Under the pieces are notes generated by a model. The model saw nothing but the letters and a program-made list of their open reading frames with translations, did not search any database and had not been told where the DNA came from. From NCBI GenBank assembly GCA_021443065.1, contig JABUUR010000515.1, positions 1-10,654 of the forward strand: a DNA stretch of 10,654 nucleotides. The letters run 5' to 3'. Within the stretch, counting starts at the first letter, position 1, and every line of letters begins with the position of its first letter. This stretch comes from Fibrobacter sp. Lineage in GTDB: Bacteria; Fibrobacterota; Fibrobacteria; Fibrobacterales; Fibrobacteraceae. Below, in pieces: positions 6,231 through 10,654 of this stretch. The position numbers and the translations under genes are program-made.

Positions 6231-7658
6231 CTACTTGAATTCCGGGGCGATGGTAATCACAAGGTTTACGCCATGCAGCCCATGGAACCCCAACTGGACT
6301 CTAAACAAATACAAGTTTGGCTGACGAACGCGCACGCCGAATCCCCAGGAATTGTAAAGTCGTCCCTTTGTAAACCAGGAACCGAAGGTCGGTGCAATGA
6401 CCGCGTACTCGTCAAAGAGCACTCCATCCACAAAGCGGTCCACGGGCCAGCGATACTCGCAACTGAAACTCATCAAATGGTGGGTCGTCCAGGAATTTCC
6501 ATATCCACGTAAGGGCGTCCTTGAACTCAAGGAAACAAAGGCATTGAAGGGGGCACCGCCCCTTTCCATTTCCCAAATATCAACCAACAAGAACTGTGTG
6601 GCAATCACGCGGCGTTCAAACAAGGTATTGATAACATTCTCCGGTTTCCAAATGCGCATGGCCTCGTCCCACGAAAAGTCCGTATAGAACTTTCTGTTTT
6701 GGCGAGCCTCTTTTACACTCAGTATGTATTGTTTTGAAGAACCCAGGAAAAAATAATGCTGGAACAAAAGTTCCGTTCGAAGGTAGTCATGGTTTTTCGT
6801 AGAAGGTTCCGTAGCATATTTTTCATCTAGATCCTTGTAGTCGTCTACGAAAGCATAAATAGCCTTAAGCCCAAAGCGAGTCCCCTTGGAGGGTGCGTAA
6901 GGGTAGTCCAGGTCATCGTACAAAAAAGAAAACTCTACAGGAACCTGAATCCCCTTTTGGTAAAGCCCACGGTCTGCGATGGGGTAAATGTCATCCACCA
7001 GTATGGAGTCGTTCAAATCAGGCAACGAAGCGTCGTTAAACCGCAAAGTCGCTTGCAGTTCCAAGTTCATGGTTCCTGTGCGATTCAAGGGAACACCAAG
7101 CCTTGCCGTAATACGTTTCGTAGAATCGGGCTGGGCAAACTTTGTTTTCGTCTCTGGCAGAACAAAAGTATTGTCTCGATTGAAATGCAAATCGTATTTC
7201 AGACCGCCAAAAAGAGGAGTCCCAAAAATGGCGTGCTTTGTATATCTGGCAGACAAATCAAAATCACCATTGGCGTAGTAGTTCATCTGGAAAACAGCGT
7301 AGTCCTTGTCAAAGAAAAAACGTCGTTGGCGGAAATTCGCTCCGATGGAAGTGCTGGCACCCGGCTTGAAATTAAAAGTGGGATAAATAAGGATGTTTCT
7401 GTCTACACCAAAGGTTATCAAATCCACGGACTTTTCCACCACGCCATTGGAAAAGATATAGTCGATAGGCTTTGCAATGGGGTAAATCAATCCGTTCAGC
7501 AAGGGCTGGATAATATTTTCGAAAGGCCAGATCATGTAATCGGCAAAGCGATTTTTTTCTTCCGGCTTTTCGTCGTCGGCAAAGGTCAAAGAAGAACACG
7601 CGAGCACAAGCGCGCATACTACACGAAACAAGCCAACCTTTACCCTTTTTGTAAACAT
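6231..7658 (-). CDS. Omp85/BamA-like outer-membrane barrel without POTRA domains
   Basis: Predicted 475-residue exported protein. The N-terminus MFTKRVKVGLFRVVCALVLACSSLTFA is a signal peptide with likely cleavage before DDEKPEE. VLAC within it is a marginal lipobox, so a lipoprotein cannot be excluded. A short segment rich in Pro and aromatics (about 37-90) follows and is too short for POTRA repeats. From about residue 100 onward alternating strands suggest a 16-strand barrel of the bacterial surface antigen (D15/Omp85) type, with the hallmark RGYGN in SSRTPLRGYGNSW, then FSCEYRWPVDRF and a last strand VNLVITIAPEF. The RGY motif is the lid-loop lock of Omp85 proteins. Homologues insert or move proteins or lipids across the outer membrane; the substrate here is unknown. 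The ATG at 7658 lies 8-9 bases past -10-like hexamers in the palindrome it shares with the RND gene. Some stretches are more AT-rich than ruvAB. Confidence 0.82.
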   Translation of the reverse strand: MFTKRVKVGLFRVVCALVLACSSLTFADDEKPEEKNRFADYMIWPFENIIQPLLNGLIYPIAKPIDYIFSNGVVEKSVDLITFGVDRNILIYPTFNFKPGASTSIGANFRQRRFFFDKDYAVFQMNYYANGDFDLSARYTKHAIFGTPLFGGLKYDLHFNRDNTFVLPETKTKFAQPDSTKRITARLGVPLNRTGTMNLELQATLRFNDASLPDLNDSILVDDIYPIADRGLYQKGIQVPVEFSFLYDDLDYPYAPSKGTRFGLKAIYAFVDDYKDLDEKYATEPSTKNHDYLRTELLFQHYFFLGSSKQYILSVKEARQNRKFYTDFSWDEAMRIWKPENVINTLFERRVIATQFLLVDIWEMERGGAPFNAFVSLSSRTPLRGYGNSWTTHHLMSFSCEYRWPVDRFVDGVLFDEYAVIAPTFGSWFTKGRLYNSWGFGVRVRQPNLYLFRVQLGFHGLHGVNLVITIAPEFK

Positions 7659-7665
7659 TCCCTAT

Positions 7666-7683
7666 CTAATATAATTATATTAG
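7666..7683. promoter_or_regulatory. Perfect 18-bp palindrome, candidate bidirectional promoter
   Basis: CTAATATAATTATATTAG reads the same on both strands. It lies in the 29-base gap between the divergent Omp85-like and RND genes. It carries TATAAT and TATATT on the plus strand (7670-7675 and 7676-7681) and the mirror images on the minus strand (7679-7674 and 7673-7668). The plus TATATT is 6 bases from the RND ATG and the minus TATATT is 9 bases from the Omp85 ATG. No clear -35 hexamer is present on either side. Both messages would be leaderless or nearly so. Confidence 0.6.
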
Positions 7684-7687
7684 GTGT

Positions 7688-10114
7688 ATGTTTTCGCTTT
7701 TCGCAAAAATCATCAAGGGAATTGCCCAGTTTCCAAGGGTAATTATCGTCATTTTTGCCATATTGGCGATTTTATGCGTTTATCCCATCGAAAACCTGAG
7801 GTGGGAAATCCAGTTGCAGGACACCCTTAAAGGCAGCGACACCCAAGAGGACTTCGAAGACATCGAAAAAGCTTTCGGGGGTCTGGGGAGCCTGACCATC
7901 GTGCTGCAATCCGACGACAGTTTGGCAAACTTCCGAATTGCAGAAAGTTTTGCCAAGGACTTCGAAAAGGACTCCCTGATCCATTTCATCGACTGGACCG
8001 CAGATTTTGATTTTTTCAAGAAAAACCGCCTGCTGTACGCCGACGAAAAGGACTTGACGAAGGTCATCGACCACATTGACAGCGTGAAGGAGGCCACGGT
8101 TCTCAAGAACAACCCGCTGTTCGTGGAACTCACCGTCGAAGAAAACAACAGGGATACCGTAACCCTCATTCAAGAAATAGAAGATTCCTATTTCCGCAAC
8201 CTCCAGCAAAGTTTTTCCAACGCCAACGGCACGATTCGCGTCATCGACATCTACCCCACCCATTCCATTTCCGACCTGAATGCCAACCGGGCCTTGTTCA
8301 ACAAGTCCAAGGCCTACCTGGAAAAGCAATCCAGGGATTACGCAAACAAAGGCAACGGGAAAGAAATCCGGATTCTATACACGGGAAAAGTTTTCGATTC
8401 CATCCAGACAGGGCGTATGCTACTTCCCGAGGCAAAGCAGGCAGGGCGCTTTGCGGCTCTCGCCTTATTGATTCTTTTGATTCTCCATTTCTACAAGCAG
8501 CCCCAACTGATCGTTATTTCCGCCATTCCCATTGCGCTGCCCGTACTATTCACCATGGCCCTCGCCTATTTCCTGTACGGAAGAATAAGCCTGTTTACCC
8601 TGGCCCTAGGTTTGCTTTTGCCGGGGCAGGCCTGCCAGATTATTACCCATGTACTTACCCGATATTTTCATGAACGTGAAAAAAAACTGGGACCTGCACT
8701 CAGTTCCGAAAGCGCCATTCTCGGCATTGGTCCCACGGTCGCAGCCTCCGCCTTGATCATGGCGGGCCTCTACATTTCCCTTGTCTTGATACCCCTGCCG
8801 GCACTCCGTGAATTCGGAGTTCTCGGGGCTATCGGCAGTTTGATGAACTTGGGCATCTGCCCCACGATATGCACCGCGCTGCTCCAATTCCTGCAACGTC
8901 ACAAAGCGTTCAACGTGGCAGTCCCCATACGCTTTGTGCAACACGAATTCAAGCCCCTGCCCAACAGGATCAACTGGGCAATCATCATCGTGCTCAGCAC
9001 GGCCTCCCTGGCCGGATTCATTTACAGCGGTCTGAATCTATCCTTCCTGTACGATTTCAAGAAAACCGAAATCCAGCACGACAAGCAGGAGGTTCTCGAC
9101 CTGATTCACGAGACGGGATTTTCCACGTACGATCCCATCATCGTGATGATGCCGGATTCTTCCTACAACGACAACATCATGGAAGACTTCCGGCACCTGC
9201 AAGAAAGACAATCTATTCCGGACCTGGGCCGCATTTACACCCAGTACCAGTTTCTGCCCAAGGAATCCCAAACCAAGCGGGACTTAATTAAAAGAATCCA
9301 CCAGCACGTAGACGACGGTATCCTAGGCTCCTTGAGCCCGGCCGACAGCGCTGCAGTCATGGAAATGCTGGACAACTACGAAAACGACATCAAGGATTTT
9401 GAACTTTCCGAAAACATCCGTCGCAAATTTTCCCACAAAAACGGAAACTCCGGCGTATTCGCGTTTATCATCCCCAATGCAGCCCCACACAACGGTCTTA
9501 CTTGCCGCCGCATCGACAAGCAGATAAAACAGTTCGAGGGCATCGAAGACAAAAAGTTCAAGGTTTGCGGAACGCCGATTCTAAGGGCAACAGTACTCGA
9601 CATGATTTTGGCAAACGTCGATAAATCCATTATCCTAGGATCCATTATCCTGTGGGCCCTTTTGCTGCTTTATTACAACAAATTAACGCGCGCTTTTTTT
9701 ACCATGCTTCCTTCCATATTCGCCATGAGTTGGGTAACCATGCTGACTCATTTCTTCGGAATAAAGATTTCGGCCTACAGCGCCATCGCCTTTGTCCTTT
9801 TGATCGGGGCTAGCGTCGACGGTTCGTTGCAACTGTGGGCCTCCTACTACGAAAAACAGGGGGGCAACGCTTTGACCGTACTAAAGACAAAGTTCTCCTC
9901 CGTTCTGTTTGCTCAGTTGGCTTCGCTGATCGGAGGCCTTACCCTGGCGTTTTCTTCCCACCCGGGGATCAAAAGCATAGGCCAGATTGTGCTGATCGGC
10001 ATGATTTGTATTTTTGTTTCACAGTTAACCATTTACCCCCTCATTGCCGGCTCCCTGGACGAATACAGGCTCCGCAAAAAGGCTCGACTCCAAAATGAAA
10101 AATCTATCCACTAG
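7688..10114 (+). CDS. RND/MMPL-family inner-membrane transporter (HAE3-like)
   Basis: An 808-residue proton-driven transporter of the RND superfamily, MMPL/HAE3 type, probably exporting a lipid or other hydrophobic molecule; the substrate is not known. Topology is the usual twice-repeated 1+5: helix 1 (about 16-34), periplasmic loop (35-250), helices 2-6 (254-268, 272-296, 299-322, 342-366, 374-402), helix 7 (427-448), second loop (449-640), helices 8-12 (647-790). Helix 10 carries the charged motif IGASVDGSLQLWASYYE with D711, the likely proton relay. The equivalent helix 4 reads ALGLLLPGQACQIITH and lacks an acidic residue. The gene starts 6 bases after a -10-like hexamer with no ribosome-binding site. 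It overlaps the following aminotransferase gene by 20 bases. No periplasmic adaptor gene is adjacent, but a divergent outer-membrane barrel gene is, which may be a functional partner. Confidence 0.88.
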   Translation: MFSLFAKIIKGIAQFPRVIIVIFAILAILCVYPIENLRWEIQLQDTLKGSDTQEDFEDIEKAFGGLGSLTIVLQSDDSLANFRIAESFAKDFEKDSLIHFIDWTADFDFFKKNRLLYADEKDLTKVIDHIDSVKEATVLKNNPLFVELTVEENNRDTVTLIQEIEDSYFRNLQQSFSNANGTIRVIDIYPTHSISDLNANRALFNKSKAYLEKQSRDYANKGNGKEIRILYTGKVFDSIQTGRMLLPEAKQAGRFAALALLILLILHFYKQPQLIVISAIPIALPVLFTMALAYFLYGRISLFTLALGLLLPGQACQIITHVLTRYFHEREKKLGPALSSESAILGIGPTVAASALIMAGLYISLVLIPLPALREFGVLGAIGSLMNLGICPTICTALLQFLQRHKAFNVAVPIRFVQHEFKPLPNRINWAIIIVLSTASLAGFIYSGLNLSFLYDFKKTEIQHDKQEVLDLIHETGFSTYDPIIVMMPDSSYNDNIMEDFRHLQERQSIPDLGRIYTQYQFLPKESQTKRDLIKRIHQHVDDGILGSLSPADSAAVMEMLDNYENDIKDFELSENIRRKFSHKNGNSGVFAFIIPNAAPHNGLTCRRIDKQIKQFEGIEDKKFKVCGTPILRATVLDMILANVDKSIILGSIILWALLLLYYNKLTRAFFTMLPSIFAMSWVTMLTHFFGIKISAYSAIAFVLLIGASVDGSLQLWASYYEKQGGNALTVLKTKFSSVLFAQLASLIGGLTLAFSSHPGIKSIGQIVLIGMICIFVSQLTIYPLIAGSLDEYRLRKKARLQNEKSIH

Positions 10115-10654
10115 AACATTGAACATTGCGGCCTCCCTGACCGTGGCCATCGACACCTTGGCAAAGCAGATGATTGCAGAAGGCAGGGATGTTGTAAGCC
10201 TAGGGGCAGGCGAACCGGATTTTCCGACACCGGAGCCCATCCGCAGTGCAGCATGCAAGGCCATCGACGAAGGAAAAACCCGCTATACCGCTCCCGTAGG
10301 CATCATGGAAGTGCGCAAGGCCGTGGCAAAAAAACTAAAGGACGAAAACGGCCTGGACTACAAGCCTGAACAGATCGTCATGACCAGCGGTGCAAAGCAC
10401 GCCGTTTTCAATTCCCTCGCCGCGTTGATCAATCCCGGCGACGAAGTCATCATTCCGGCACCTTATTGGGTGACTTATCCTGAACTTGTAAAATGGTTGG
10501 GCGGAACCCCGGTCTTTATCCAGGCTACCAAGGATGCCAAGTTCAAGATTACCGCAGAACAGCTCTCCGCCGCCTGCACCGAAAAGACCAAGGCGATTTT
10601 ACTGAACAACCCCTGCAACCCCACGGGGGCCGTTTACACCAAAAAGGAACTTGC
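10095..10654 (+). CDS. aspC: Class I aspartate aminotransferase, N-terminal part (partial)
   Basis: PLP-dependent enzyme that interconverts aspartate and oxaloacetate with glutamate/2-oxoglutarate, in the cytoplasm. The first 186 codons are present; the catalytic Lys lies beyond the right edge. Recognised by SLGAGEPDFPTPEPI (35-49), YTAPVGIMEVRKAVA, the PLP-phosphate region TSGAKHAVFN, the ring-stacking aromatic in IPAPYWVTYPE and the substrate-binding NNPCNPTGAVY. These fit the Thermus/Bacillus-like aspartate aminotransferase subgroup (often named aspC or aatA); related specificities such as prephenate aminotransferase cannot be excluded from this part. The ATG at 10095 lies inside the RND gene, which ends at 10114, so the two overlap by 20 bases in different frames and are probably translationally coupled. 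A weak AAAAAGG lies 12 bases upstream. Confidence 0.92.
   Translation, partial: MKNLSTRTLNIAASLTVAIDTLAKQMIAEGRDVVSLGAGEPDFPTPEPIRSAACKAIDEGKTRYTAPVGIMEVRKAVAKKLKDENGLDYKPEQIVMTSGAKHAVFNSLAALINPGDEVIIPAPYWVTYPELVKWLGGTPVFIQATKDAKFKITAEQLSAACTEKTKAILLNNPCNPTGAVYTKKEL

Noticed and set aside
6957..7742. A 261-codon plus-strand frame across the Omp85-like gene and into the RND gene
   Set aside because: Both genes it overlaps have clear family features, and this translation shows no domain or plausible ribosome-binding site.
1..10654. Search for tRNA, rRNA, CRISPR repeats, insertion sequences, integrases and toxin-antitoxin pairs
   Set aside because: No cloverleaf, array of spaced repeats, transposase motif or terminal inverted repeats was recognised by eye.

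Overview
The window looks like a core-genome stretch of a Gram-negative, diderm bacterium, most probably a member of Fibrobacterota (Fibrobacter-like). The evidence is an outer-membrane Omp85-type barrel, G+C slightly above 50% in most genes, and several genes whose ATG sits only 5-9 bases after an AT-rich -10-like hexamer. The taxonomic call is an inference from style, not from a marker search.

Left part (1-3740): the 5' end of proS (prolyl-tRNA synthetase) runs leftward off the window. Divergent from it is a seven-helix membrane protein with a C-terminal DUF2914-like domain. Next come two enzymes of the agmatine route to putrescine, in the order aguB (N-carbamoylputrescine amidase) then aguA (agmatine deiminase). 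Together they convert agmatine to putrescine, CO2 and ammonia. The enzyme that makes agmatine is not in the window.

Middle (3740-4560): an AT-rich patch holds a small exported protein of unknown function whose reading frame is broken. The two halves are joined by a -1 shift at a T6 run that forms the heptamer T TTT TTA in the correct phase. The second half also has its own GGAGGA ribosome-binding site and TTG codon. After it come a strong palindromic hairpin (terminator and/or REP-like element) and a near-consensus promoter for ruvA.

Right part (4558-10654): ruvA-ruvB (Holliday-junction branch migration) form a tight operon. It converges, with only 4 bp between stop codons, on a leftward gene for an Omp85/BamA-like barrel without POTRA domains. 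That gene is divergent from an 808-residue RND/MMPL-type transporter. The two share a 30-bp intergenic region whose centre is a perfect 18-bp palindrome containing -10 hexamers on both strands, a candidate bidirectional promoter. The transporter gene overlaps by 20 bases the start of a class-I aspartate aminotransferase gene that runs off the window.

No tRNA, rRNA, CRISPR array, insertion sequence or integrase was seen. I do not see a clearly new multi-gene system. The best leads are the shared palindromic promoter, the recurrent leaderless-type starts, the split small gene with its slippery site, and the dyads over the ruvA start point.
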